From Clavelina lepadiformis (taxonomy: Eukaryota > Chordata > Ascidiacea > Aplousobranchia > Clavelinidae), in NCBI RefSeq assembly GCF_947623445.1, contig NC_135241.1:1180501-1244500 (forward strand): a stretch of DNA of 64,000 bases, in the 5' to 3' direction. Both the position numbers and the translations under genes were made by a program. Positions 52,601 to 64,000 of this stretch are shown here, in pieces. Position 1 is the stretch's first letter; each line of letters begins with the position of its first letter. The notes under the pieces are model-generated. The model saw nothing but the letters and a program-made list of their open reading frames with translations. It was not told the origin of the DNA and did not search any database.

Positions 52601-55600
52601 TTCGTCATTCAAAACTTCTCTCTGTGACAAGAATTGGACAGTTGAAGCTAGAAGTAGACTTTTACCAAATAAATTATGCAGAAAATGAAATCGATGTTTC
52701 ACGTACAAAAGCAAAAAGTATACAAATGCATGTCTTTTTTGCTAAAATTAAGGTAAGGATGCATATTGTATATATACAACATAAATCAAAATATAACAAG
52801 TGTTGAACATGCTAACAACATACCAATTCCTGTTCTTTCTGCTTGCGTTGTTGCGATTTGCTGAGCTGTGTTGGTCCTAAAGATCCATAGTTCTTTCCGT
52901 TCAATTCACTAAAGTTGGTGGCTTCTTCTAGAGTATGTGGGAATTCTTTGTTTCTCTGTTGGCCAGTCATCTTGGACTGCTGCTCCTCTTTGAATTGCTT
53001 GATTGTGCGTTTCTTTTTTGGCTGATCCGGACACCCAGAATTGATAACCTTTTTCTCATCAATGATGGACTTACTATTGGTGTCCGCTTCCTCAAATGTC
53101 TGCTGCTCTGAGGTGTTTGCTTTCAGCTCTCGAAGTTTCTTACGCCGATGATTCCGTGAAGATTTACTCATCTTCTCATCGGAGTTCTCTGTGATGGCAG
53201 TATCTGAAATCAAAGGAAGATAACTGAAGCGTGGCAAAGTCGAAGGATGTTCATTCTTCTTAGCACACATTAGAGAAAAACTGAATGTCAGAAAAAAGCT
53301 CATCATGCTACTGCAAGATGATGTGTAGTTTACGAACAAATCTTCAAACTGTCGACTTCACAGGGTGATACAGTGCTGTTGCTAGGCTAAAGCTTTTTTT
53401 AAATGAAAATCCAATTTAGTTGCAACCGTTGAGGTAATTACAAGCATTTGTAACAGAATAAAATCACAGTTCTACTTTGAAGTTTCTATTCAAAACTCAA
53501 AATAAAGTTCCCATGCATAAAGAATATAGATCACCACACGCAATATCAAAAAGTTACTTACCCTCTTTCTTATTATCAAGCCCTGACACCACCTTCTCCT
53601 GTTCATTCTCAGCAACTGAGCCTATTTAAAGAAAAAGCTTAAACCATACAAAATATCAATACGCGTAACTTACATAAATTCTTCGCTCTAATGAACACAC
53701 GCGAAAAGATGCCAAATTATTAAGCAAACGCATTGCCACTACAGTATCGCAATTAATTAATATACTATTTTCCAACGTCAAATTAAAAGATCATTGTAAA
53801 ATATCAAAATCATCATCAGTTTGGGTTTTCATGACTTTTGTGAAGAAAATTATAGTGACCTCTATGTAACCTACAGGTTATCAAAAAAGCGAAACCGAAA
53901 AACAACAACAGCATAAGTTCAGAAACCTTTAGATTTCTTCTTTTTCTTCTTCTTAACTTTTTTGTTGGGCTCAAGTGCATTGTCACTTTCATCTTCAACA
54001 CCCATTGGCCATGTTGAGTCAATTTTCATAATGCAACTGTTGGGTCTGTCAAAAAACACATTGTTACCTGATTTCAGCCAATCCATGTATACACAAATTA
54101 CCTGCTCTGTCAGTGCTATGTAGCCCATGTTATTCGCAAGACATTTAAACTAATAAATTTATACATATATGGGGGGTAATCATATATAAATATATACAAC
54201 ATATATGTATGCAATACAGTGGATTAAACACGGCTTTACAAAAAACACAATTGTTTTTATTAGGGATAGACCGAGTATGTAACAGACCCAAAAAGTTCAA
54301 CAAATCTCCTTGTTTTAAGCTAGATCTTCTTCTGCAAGCAAATAAAAATGCAGAGCTTATGTTTATATATTTATTAATAGTCCATCTTTTAATTGCTCTT
54401 GATCTGGTTTAAATAAGATCACTACACTATAACCTATATACCTTAACAAGAAAGCTGCTGAACGTTTCCCAGAGAACTGCAACTTAATTTAGACGTCAAA
54501 AGATTTTTTTGAACTGGACAACACTGATTTTATGCGCATAAAGACTTATAACATTGAAATACGACATCAGTAAAAGCAACACAAGACAAGTCATGGTCAG
54601 CGAAATTCTTCTTATCACTGAGCTATTGGGTGGTATATCACTTTCATTACGATGCCATGTGTTGGCTAAAGCAAAAACTTAATGAAGTCATGACCTTGCA
54701 CTTGATCGACAAGAACGAATTAGACCAAAACAGCTTATTATAAAATTATGCACTGCAGGTATAAAAGCGGACACTCATCCTAGACCAGCCATGCCTAACC
54801 CCAAAATTCCAATCTTTGAATCTGTGGGCTCAGTTTAGTCCAGGAAAAGGCCTAGATGAATCCTTGATCCTACAAAGTACAAACCTATTTTGACATAGAG
54901 CTATGCTCAGACTTTCCGACTCATTTATAAGCATCAATTGCTTGGTTAGGCACCCTAGCTTTTGCGCATACTATGTATATCATATAACCTTTCATTTTAA
55001 CGATAGTTGATTTTAATTATACTGCATACTGGCCCATCATGGTCAAATGAATTTTTTTATGTTATAACCTACACACTTAAAGCTTCAATTTACTTTGGCT
55101 GAAGTAAATGACTATCATCTATTCAAATATACTGTATAATCAAGTCAGGCTACAGTGCATGTTTTACTTTAAAGTGTTGGATCACAGCTCTGTAAACTAA
55201 AAGAAATTTGTGAAATTTACGACTACAAAAACTTGTGCTAGCAAGAAAACAGTCTGTCACCTGAAATGGTTTAGAAACAAGGCCCGAGGCTAACAATTCC
55301 CAGTTCACATGATTTTCGCACAACTTAGCAGGTGATAAATTTAATTTTTTTAATCTAGCATATATATATACTTTCTGAATAACATATTTTTCCCAGTCGA
55401 TCTACCCCTAGTCAAAATAATTGAAATAGAAAAACAGACCCAGGGAGGCTGCCCATCTCAATGGATCTGCCAGATTGCTGCAATTTGGGCATCTTTTCAT
55501 TCAGTGAAGACTGGTACAGTCTCCTTCGATGATCATCAGTGTAATACACAGGTTTATCAAGATCAAACTTAATTGGGTCAGAAACACTTTCCCCGATATC

Positions 55601-56293
55601 AATACGACAATCTTCCTGTCTCTCATGAGAACTGTGTGTTATGTTATTTCGGGACGTAACACTTTGTGAGGACTGGAAAGTTTCGGAGTGTGAGGTTTTT
55701 GGTGAATCACTTTTTCGTGTTTCATTTTCATCGGATTCATCATCATCCATAAACTTCATGTTTTCCCACAAAGGCTTTCTGTTTTCAACCCCATCGTGCA
55801 ATTCAACCAAATTGAAGTCATCACATGGATATCTTGTGTCACTCATTTCTTTAAACAAGTTCCTCTCTTCCAAGGATTTAACGTTCTTTGCTTTGCGATC
55901 ATATGAGGAGCTACTGTGCATCACTTTTGTTTCTGTCTTTTTCTCGTCAGATAGCCGCAACGGCTTCACTCCGTGTGACTCTAACCACGCAATCTTACTC
56001 CGAAGTGTCTGCAGTGGTAGTTCCGAATATATTACAGCTTTTGGTTTTGCCGCTTCAGCCTATAAAACCAAAAAATTAAACATTTTTCAAGGAAAATCTA
56101 ACCACAAAATTTATTTTAAAACATAAACTCCAAAATAAGTACAAAAGTATGGCATATATACTAATCTTTTCACCTCTTCTTTACTTGGAATCAAATCATA
56201 AATTTCAGTAAATTTTGTTCCATCTCCTTTCTTTAATGCTTCAGCCAATACGGCAGAATAATAAGACACTTCTAAACCCTCTCCTAAGGACAT
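49685..56293 (-). CDS. Unrecognised lysine/serine-rich protein, about 910 aa, nine exons
   Basis: Nine minus-strand exons join in phase: 56293-56174, 56059-55440, 54045-53927, 53621-53562, 53203-52824, 52621-52369, 52196-52077, 50845-49832, 49731-49685. I do not recognise the family. The N-terminus (GEGLEVSYYSAVLAEALKKG, IYDLIPSKEE, IYSELPLQTLRSKIAWLES, HGVKPLRLS) looks like a small folded helical domain. A basic centre follows with KKVKKKKKKKSKG and KKKSKKQKKGEKKKF, flanked by FPHTLEEATNFSELNGKNYG and LSKSQQRKQKEQEL. The C-terminal exon has a serine-rich tract, a possible SRTASYASKLKGNL motif and a more ordered end (LKNEWGLDFFSVEEE, GDDKFILKKI). The composition suggests a nuclear or RNA-associated protein; that is inference. 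The acceptor TTTCATTTTAG sits only four bases before the chosen ATG. Confidence 0.75.
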
Positions 56294-56296
56294 TGG

Positions 56297-58411
56297 TCTA
56301 AAATGAATAAAAAGGATTTCATTTCAATATGCCCAGCAGAACCATCATAATATGCTTTCCTAGTTTAAAAAAAAGCATTTCAGCATTTATGTTTTAATTG
56401 TTTACACACATCGATTTTATCACATCACAAACTGAGATAAGTAGGCCTAGCTAGAAAATTAAGATGAAATTGATTAATTACTTACTTGAAAAATGACAAA
56501 AATTATTTCATACTTTTTGTACAATAGTCCATCTGTCTGGTTTGCAAAATAGCAATCAATAACTGCCTAATTGTAATTTATTGCCTTAGATACCAATCAA
56601 AATCGCCTTTCTAGCCACAAAATCCAACCTGCAAATATTTGTCACAGGTTACCCGTGTATCAATATATGTTTTACAACTTCTCTATACCATAAAGTTTCA
56701 TAACCTTCATTGTTAACCTGATTGAAAACTTTCCTGTTTTTTACAATAGATGTGGGCCAGTCTAGGCTAACAAAAAGACTGAGTATTGCTATGAGTTTAG
56801 CTTAAACTGGACCAATCCAAGCCAACCGTTCTGCAAAGTAATTTTCGAACAACTAAATCTTAGCAATTAAAATCCTAAATTCACAAATATACAGTCTATA
56901 GATGTGTGGAAATCCTTTAGGCGAGTCGCCTCTCAAGTCTAGTCTATTAATTTGTTTTTTGTTTTGAGGCTGGATACAAGCAAAGACTTCTCACTAGTGG
57001 CTTTTAGGTTTGTTTAATTTGTCCTCCTTTCTTTCAATTTATGTTAAAGAATCGTAAAATCTGACGGCGACAAATCTCTACTTGAATCCAGTCTGTAATT
57101 AATTAGGCACCAACCAAACCCAACCTGCAGCTGCAACTTCGAAGTGCAAGAATCGAAACGAAAAGAATGGAAAAAAGAATTCGGCGACATGACTCGGATT
57201 CGTCTTGCTTGACTGACCTTCAGTCAAATTAATTATTTTGTGCGGGTTGCATTTACGACGAAAAACTTTCTTGTTTTTTTGGTTGTTTTCTTTATAGAAA
57301 TGTTTGCGTTCTTGACAAATGATCATGCAAATGTTATACTCATATATCGAAAAAATAATTTCACGTGTCCATTTTAAAATTCATTTGTTTACACGTAGGG
57401 GTGTTAAGCAAAAACCTAAATTACAAATGAGAATTTTGAGTGGAGTACAATTAAACTTACCGACATGAGAAGGCAATTTATGCAAAGGTAATTATGGTTA
57501 TTAAATAGCATGCTTTTTGGTTTATGGAAGTTGGACATGAAGAATCGTTAATTTCTCTCAGCAAGATATGGTTGTTTAAAAATAGAATCACAGATATGTG
57601 TGCACGTGATAAGAGGTTATGCTTCACCGCACCCAGTAGGCTATATGTATGGTCATTACGTCAACATTAAATTGATATGCGATAATGTACTAATTTGGTG
57701 ACGAACAAAAGAACACGTGTGCTCCTGTATCACTAATATTTCTGTTCGAAGTTCTCTTAACAAAAGCTTTACAAGAAGATATAGCCTATTTCAATTTTCA
57801 ACATGTGGCGTAATGTTACGGCAGAAGTGCCGAAAGAGAATTTCTGAAGACGTAACTTCGCGTGAGAAATTCAAGAACATTCTGAAACCAGTTCTTGTTC
57901 AAAAACGAAACTAACAGTAGCGCACACACCAGTTTTGTACAGTATGCGCAATACACCTACGATTGAAGCAATTTCATACTCGGAGAAGCGTTTTTACAAA
58001 TGATTGGTGATTTTAGCTCTCATAGCCTGTTGTAGCCAATGCCAATATTTATCAAAAGTCTTTCGCAATTCAGCAGTTGCAGCAAAACACTTTCCTTCAA
58101 CAACTTTTATTGCAACATGTTGCCTCAAGCTGTCTGTTAATGAACAGTCGGTAGCAATATTGGTCTACTTTATATGCAAGGTTAACGAAAAACAGCATAT
58201 AATAATAAATCATAGCAGGTACGAATTACATAAGTCCGCAATCAACTTAAAAAATAGTTGTTTGCTTTCCGGCAGGCTCGCAAATCCAGTCACCAACAAT
58301 TCTTCCTTCTGAGCAAGGTATGTCCAAAAGTGCTCAGATTACCAAGTCCTTTACACAAATTTAAAATCGCCATCTTGAAAATAAATTCAAGAAATAAAAG
58401 AAATAAATCGT
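56297..58411. other. Intergenic stretch, 2.1 kb
   Basis: It lies upstream of the 910-aa gene and downstream of eIF2 gamma. No exon, RNA gene or repeat recognised. Confidence 0.5.
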
Positions 58412-61400
58412 TTATTCTCGCGAACTTTTTCCCAAAGCAGTTGGCCTAATAACGTTTCCTCTTCTGATTTGCCCCCATCCGATCAACCTGAAACAATAAA
58501 CCACCATTTTAGAAAGGATGTTTTGGATCGTTAGTTGACACTTATTGCCTGCACCTTTGTCCTTTCACATTTATTTTACTTGCAGAAGTGACTAATTTCA
58601 ACAAAAAAAAATAAGTACCCACACAACTGCTAGCATATATTTTATGAGCTTAAACAACCCACCTCCAATGCTTCTCAACTCTTCTGCTTAAGGCGATCTT
58701 TTCGCCTACTTCGGTACACACAGGATTGGTGAGCATCACCTTCGCCAGATCAGCTTTAATTGCTAAAACGCGACCTCCGGTGGAAAGAGAACCAATATTG
58801 ACCATCAGGATTTCATTTTTTGTCAACTTCTGAACCTGATTTAGCGATAAACGAGACTTCATTACAAAGTAAATCATTTGAAAATAATGATCCTGCAAAC
58901 ATTCGTAGATGTAAACGATTTTGCAACTGTAGCAAAAAGTGCTTTCAAAACGAAATTAGTAAATAAACAAACTGAGGAAAAACACGACGGAGATGCCTTA
59001 CCTTGGCTCCTTTCTTATCTCCTTCAGTTTTAACGCCGAGCAGACGCCGGAGAAGAAAATAGGAAATTTCGATCTCAGTGAAAATATCAGGAAGGGAACC
59101 AACCTCACCCAGAACATGGCCAACCATACGGTCAGCTCGGCAGAGGGTTGGATCGATCTTAGTACCAGCGCCTGCGCAAAACACGAAGCTGATGTTTAAG
59201 GCATGCCGCTTAAGTACAAGTGGCATTTATGAACATTAGTTGTGGTAAATTTTCGTCCCTGTAGTTGCATATCGTTAACGCTGGACATTTTTGCGATTTT
59301 CTTAGGCGTATCACGGATAAAGAGGCTGTGTGCTGCTCACCAATTAGCCCTCCTGGCACTGCGTATTGAAGATCATTGTGTTCAGCAAACAACGATACGA
59401 TCCTCGATAAGATCGGGCGAACTTGAAGTTTTCCTTCGGAATCTTTTGCAACGATTCCCGGCCGAATTTCTATTTCCTGGCCGATCTATAAGCAAAATAT
59501 TGGACAACATTTAGCCTACAAAGCAATTAACATATAGTTTTCAAACGTGAAAATCGAATTCTCGTATTCCATACAGGCTGGCTCGATATAAAAAGGCTAT
59601 GAAAGCAGACAAGTTACCTTCAGCACCCCCTTCAGTATACTTCCACCAGCCACACCTCCCTTCAAGTCGTCAACTTCACAACCAGGTTTGTTGACGTCAA
59701 ACGAACGAATTACTACAAAATAAAAAGCGTAATACAACAAATTAACTCCTTAGTTGTTTGTTTGTCACAGATTTAAGCAGCTTAACCGATATATGCCGAC
59801 GTTTGTAAGACAATAAGCCACAGACAATTTGTTTCTCTCTTTTATTAAAAAATTGTGCAATAAACAGAGCGCACGTCATCACCCATAAAACACCAAAGTC
59901 CATGCATAATAGACGTGGATTAAAACTCGTGTTTTGAAAATCTTGAACTGCCGACATTTCGGACATTTGACTGCAGCTGCTTACATCGTAACATTCGTAG
60001 ACTACTTGTGTTCAGCTTTAATAAGTTGTGAGCATTGCTGCAGGTTATTGTTGCCGAAAGGTAACGCTCTTTACGTTAAGAAAAATTGTTAAAGTTTACA
60101 TATTGACGCATTTGCTGTTTCACGACCTCCATTTGAAACGGCGGCCTTGATACACAGCCCCCAGCCGGAATGCGGTTAATCTTTTCCGGCGCGAAGCGTG
60201 CAGCTGCCAGGGTAGTTAGTTAGTCTTACAACACCTACGTGTCATTTTTCCAAAAAACCTTTCGGAGAAAGAGAACGAACTCAATACAATGCTTTAGGTT
60301 ACAAAGCATGAAGATTTTAGAAGGTTTTGGAAGGTTTACACCCGTGTGACGTGCGTGAACAAATAATACATCAATCACACTTGAGACGACGACACTGTGC
60401 GACATAAAGATTTGCAACGGTGACAAATTACCGCATCATAAAACGGAAACAAAACAGACAAAATGAAACAGGAGTTGGTGAAGTGTATTTTGCCACGCGA
60501 TAATCTGGTTGTTATCTTAATTATGGTTTCAATTTATTATCATTATGCGCAGGACTGCCGGCGCAATTTAATTAACCTACAAAGTTTGACCTAGACTTGA
60601 ACGACAGTTCGTGGATATCAGTAGACGTAAAAAAATCATCTGTCTTGTCAGTTCGTAGTTCATCTGTTTTAGTAGCAACGAAAAAGCATTATCGAAATTA
60701 AGCTTGCCGCAAGTTTGGGACAACTACCAGACACGCCTTGTGTGGGCTAGAGTTAGGGTAATTAAATGCGTTTGTTTGTTTTTTATCGGCTTTCATTGTT
60801 TTATGACAACAGTTTGCATCATATTTTCGCCCGTCATAATTAACAGGAAGAAAGAAAAGATTCGATTTATCATTACACGAAATCTTTGAGATATGCCACT
60901 AATTGTGCCAATAGTGTAATTGACCTCAAGCACACATTTCGAGACTACTTGGCTTATCAACGACGTAAATGGGTAAAAATCATTACGTCATAATCACATG
61001 GAAGGGCGTAATTCTGATGCCCCTCAAGCACAGTACTGGTACTGTATGAAGCAATATGTTTGCTGCTGTATTGCTACCAACTTTACCGCGTTAAATTAAC
61101 TTTTCTAACATCCGATGACGTTTTGCTTACGTCACAAAAGATGTGAGTGGTTTTCAGGTTGGTAGAGACCGTGAAATAGTTGAAGGGCTGCAGAACGAAA
61201 AATGAGTGAAAGTATCAACCGATTTTACCAATCAATCTTGGCTTTGAAGTGAAGTCTCGAAGCGGGATAGGAATCTTTTTCACGATGTATTCGCAAACAA
61301 CTTCGATGTTGTATTTGAGCTGAGCTGATATCGGGATTATGGGGGCTCCTTCAGCGACGGTACCTGAAAAATTTTGATATTCAAGTTCACTCTTGAGCCT

Positions 61401-62439
61401 AAACGGCTGACACTGTAGTAACATATCGGTTCAAATACCTTGTACAAATTTCATAATTTGATGATATTGTTCTTTCGCTTGAGTTTGCGTCACTAAATCG
61501 ATTTTATTCTGTAAAATGATGATGTGTTTCAACTTCATGATTTCTATGGCGGCAAGATGCTCAGATGTCTGCGGCTGGGGACAAGTTTCATTGCCAGCTA
61601 AACAACAAAAAAATATTTGCTTAATCAACTTCGCATTGATACCGTGTATGTAGTAACACAATCAATTACAATCACGCGATAGTTATTTCTGCGGTTTACA
61701 GAGATATTTCGCAGCGGCCAATGTTAAAAGCAAAGCAACTACGGTAACAATTACAAGTATTATCAATCAATCTAGAAACCAATCATCTATTACATAACAA
61801 GTATATAAACAAAGCCAATAGTATGGCGTATGGCTCACCAATAAGCAGTAAGGCGGCGTCCATAACAGCAGCTCCGTTCAACATGGTAGCCATAAGGATA
61901 TCGTGGCCTGGACAGTCCACAAACGAGACGTGTCGCACAAGTTTGAAGTTCCCGGTCGCTCCGTTGAACTCGGCGGGAAATTCGTCTTCCTTTCCACTGC
62001 TGCACGCGCAGTAGCATTCCGGTCTTGGGCCTTCAGCTTTGTAAATCTGCGAAGAATTTCATAAACGGCCCGAACACAAAATGAATAAGCAAGCAATTAC
62101 GAACAGTGGAGTCAGAATATTAGCTATTGATTTCTGTTCGAGTTTTTGTTCCACGTGTAGGAGTCGTAACTTCCGACATTTTGCTCTCAAACAATTATTT
62201 GGTCACAATTATATTTGTCTGATACCAGCAAGTGGCGACAATTCTACCTTGGCATTGGCATAACCGAGCTTGATGGTGATATTTCTTTCCAGTTCATTCT
62301 TAAAGCGAACGGTATGTACGCCGGATATGGCTTTCACGACCGTCGACTTCCCGTGCGCTACATGGCCGATGGTGCCAATGTTAATCGTAGCTTGTCTGCT
62401 GATAACTTCAGGCGTCAATGGAGTGAGTGTGGTTACATC
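58412..62439 (-). CDS. EIF2S3: Translation initiation factor eIF2 subunit gamma, lacking first exon
   Basis: Nine minus-strand exons in phase: 62439-62248, 62046-61839, 61597-61439, 61363-61229, 59712-59618, 59485-59341, 59171-59002, 58835-58663, 58487-58412. They encode all but the extreme N-terminus. The GTPase motifs are visible: GHVAHGKST (P-loop), a switch region in [20 protein letters not shown] (G3) and NKID (G4), followed by [16 protein letters not shown]. Domains II and III follow ([47 protein letters not shown]) and the protein ends in [11 protein letters not shown] with a short divergent tail. The protein carries initiator Met-tRNA to the 40S subunit as part of eIF2. The start codon must be on an exon upstream of 62439 that I could not identify. 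The knuckle insert reads [11 protein letters not shown], unlike the vertebrate cysteine spacing. Confidence 0.97.
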
Positions 62440-64000
62440 CTGTGGAAAGATAATTGTGAGCAACATTTTGTATTACAAAGGTGAAAACAGTATCTGCAAA
62501 AATGCAAGGAGTGATCCCCCGTAAATGAGCGTTTGTACACAGCGCCAGAAACAGGCATGGCACATGCATAACACCCTTTTGTTTAGTACAAAAAAGTGTA
62601 CGTTGCATGGCGGTCTGGATGGCTGTTGCCTCATTGAAAACGAGAGTGTTTGAGTGCATGCGAAATGCGAACGCCCCTCAGGGAATTGACCCGTTTTATT
62701 ATCTCATGAGTCATTACAGTCCATCGAGAAAAACCTCTGACAATCTTCTGAGAAATCAGAGCAAGTCATAACAATGGTGAGAGAAAAAAGCACTGGCATA
62801 TTTTGTGGTCTCCCCATTAGCAGACTTAATCTCAGAGCAATGATTATAGCCAACAACCAATTGACCTAATCATTATGAACAAAGTGACAAAGTTGTTTGA
62901 TAATAATTGGCAAGTTTGCAAGGTCTTATACTTGACTTTGTGACATTTCACTCAGCTCGCTTTCTCAATAGTGCCACTGTGGAAATGTGGTGTGTTCCCA
63001 TGCAAATTGTCTGCCACTAAATGTGGAAAAAGTCTTGTTATGATGCTCAATAAAGTGTGGTGGGTATCTTTTGCAGAAAGTTTCACTGGTTTCATTGTCA
63101 TTGTCTATTTCAGTTGGTTTGTGATAGTTCAACCAGCAGAAAAAAACTTTTAACAACCATATGATCACAGTCCACACACCTTACAAAGCATATAATTTTG
63201 CTTTTATGCTGCACTGGATTGGAAACAGATTCGACAAACAATAATGATTTCAACACTTTTCAATCAATGATAAAAAATTAGCCGGGGAAATTACAACTTT
63301 GCCTCAAACAAGAATTTTTGTCTAATTAATTTTCACACTTTTGACTACGACACGTGTTACTTTAATTTTCGTAGCCTGTACTTCTTATCTTTTGTTCCAA
63401 ATACAGGGTGTTTCAAAAAAGCAACGCTATAAAAATACACTGATTATAATAATAATATTAAAATAAACCATTCTAAAAAAACAAACACTTGTATATAGGC
63501 AATAGGTAGATTAGCAAGTTTTTAGACAATTATATATTATGTTATCGTGATTATTTATCATTTTATAAATATAAATAGTTTTTACTACAACAATAACAAC
63601 AGACGTAAACGGCATTACCTGTTTTATTTACACAGTTCACTTTTGAAACACCATGTAAAAATTATTTTAATATCATTTGACAATTAATCCAACGTTCTTA
63701 GGGGGGAAATGTTAAAGGTGTTTTGCTTGAGCCACCACACATCTCCGCAAGGCACGCCTTTAGTAAAATTAGCAGCAATTTTGCTCTAATTATGCCTTTT
63801 TGTTTTGCTTTGACCACTCGTAAAAGTTAAGGAAAAGCTTCTTTTTTAAGCTACTTGCATCGAGTTCAAGTGCTTCAACTTCAATGCAAATCACTGGACA
63901 GAGGCGTAAAAATGTCATAACAACTCTTCTTATACAAAATATCATCTTGGTTATTGTCATGCATGTTAAAACAAAATGAAAAAAAATTGAAAGGATTTTA
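62440..64000. other. Upstream region of eIF2 gamma, no gene recognised
   Basis: The missing first exon of eIF2 gamma may lie here or beyond the window. Apart from the MITE at 63404-63655 I see only AT-rich sequence. Confidence 0.45.
63404..63655. mobile_element. Tc1/mariner-like MITE, 252 bp
   Basis: The ends CAGGGTGTTTCAAAA and TTTTGAAACACCATG are inverted copies with one internal mismatch, each flanked by TA, the target used by Tc1/mariner elements. The interior is very AT-rich and non-coding. Confidence 0.75.

Overview
This window comes from an animal nuclear genome. The genes have many short introns with ordinary GT-AG (and two GC-AG) junctions, animal-specific families are present (Rubicon, Rogdi, ZNF598, RNF185/RNF5, ZBBX), and the spaces between genes are AT-rich and full of hAT-type MITEs and a tRNA-like SINE. 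Compact genes, several single-exon genes and splice acceptors just upstream of two start codons would suit an ascidian tunicate (Ciona-like). That assignment is inference; the sequence alone does not prove it.

Layout. Bases 1-10,600 (+ strand) hold a tandem array of secreted pepsin/cathepsin D-E-like aspartic proteases: the 3' part of copy 1, a complete copy 2 (9 exons, 393 aa), a decayed copy, and a complete copy 3 (9 exons, 386 aa). The final exons are nearly identical between copies although other exons differ. From 11,400 to 24,500 four minus-strand genes follow: an intronless ZNF598 ribosome-quality-control E3 ligase, an ADP/ATP carrier with an unbroken coding region, a three-exon RNF185/RNF5 ERAD ligase, and a ZBBX-like protein that lacks the B-box. 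Between 24,900 and 29,400 lie a SINE, an hAT MITE and an internally deleted hAT transposon, with target-site duplications intact on the latter two.

From 29,462 to 35,345 (minus) is an almost complete Rubicon gene (17 exons found, phase-consistent), followed upstream by an intronless mitochondrial-type J-domain protein. From 37,447 to about 42,400 (+) is Rogdi, the V-ATPase assembly (RAVE) subunit; its first intron contains the remains of a repeat-borne protein of unassigned family. A decayed partial ADP/ATP carrier copy sits at 45.4-45.9 kb. From 49,685 to 56,293 (minus) is a nine-exon gene for a lysine/serine-rich protein of about 910 aa that I do not recognise. From 58,412 to 62,439 (minus) is translation initiation factor eIF2 gamma (EIF2S3), lacking only its first exon. 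The last 1.5 kb holds one small Tc1/mariner-like MITE and no recognised gene.

The single genes are mostly housekeeping: translation and ribosome rescue (eIF2 gamma, ZNF598), ER protein disposal (RNF185), autophagy and endosome traffic (Rubicon), V-ATPase assembly (Rogdi), mitochondrial exchange (ADP/ATP carrier). I see no operon-like functional grouping. The protease array is the only true gene cluster and is probably digestive.
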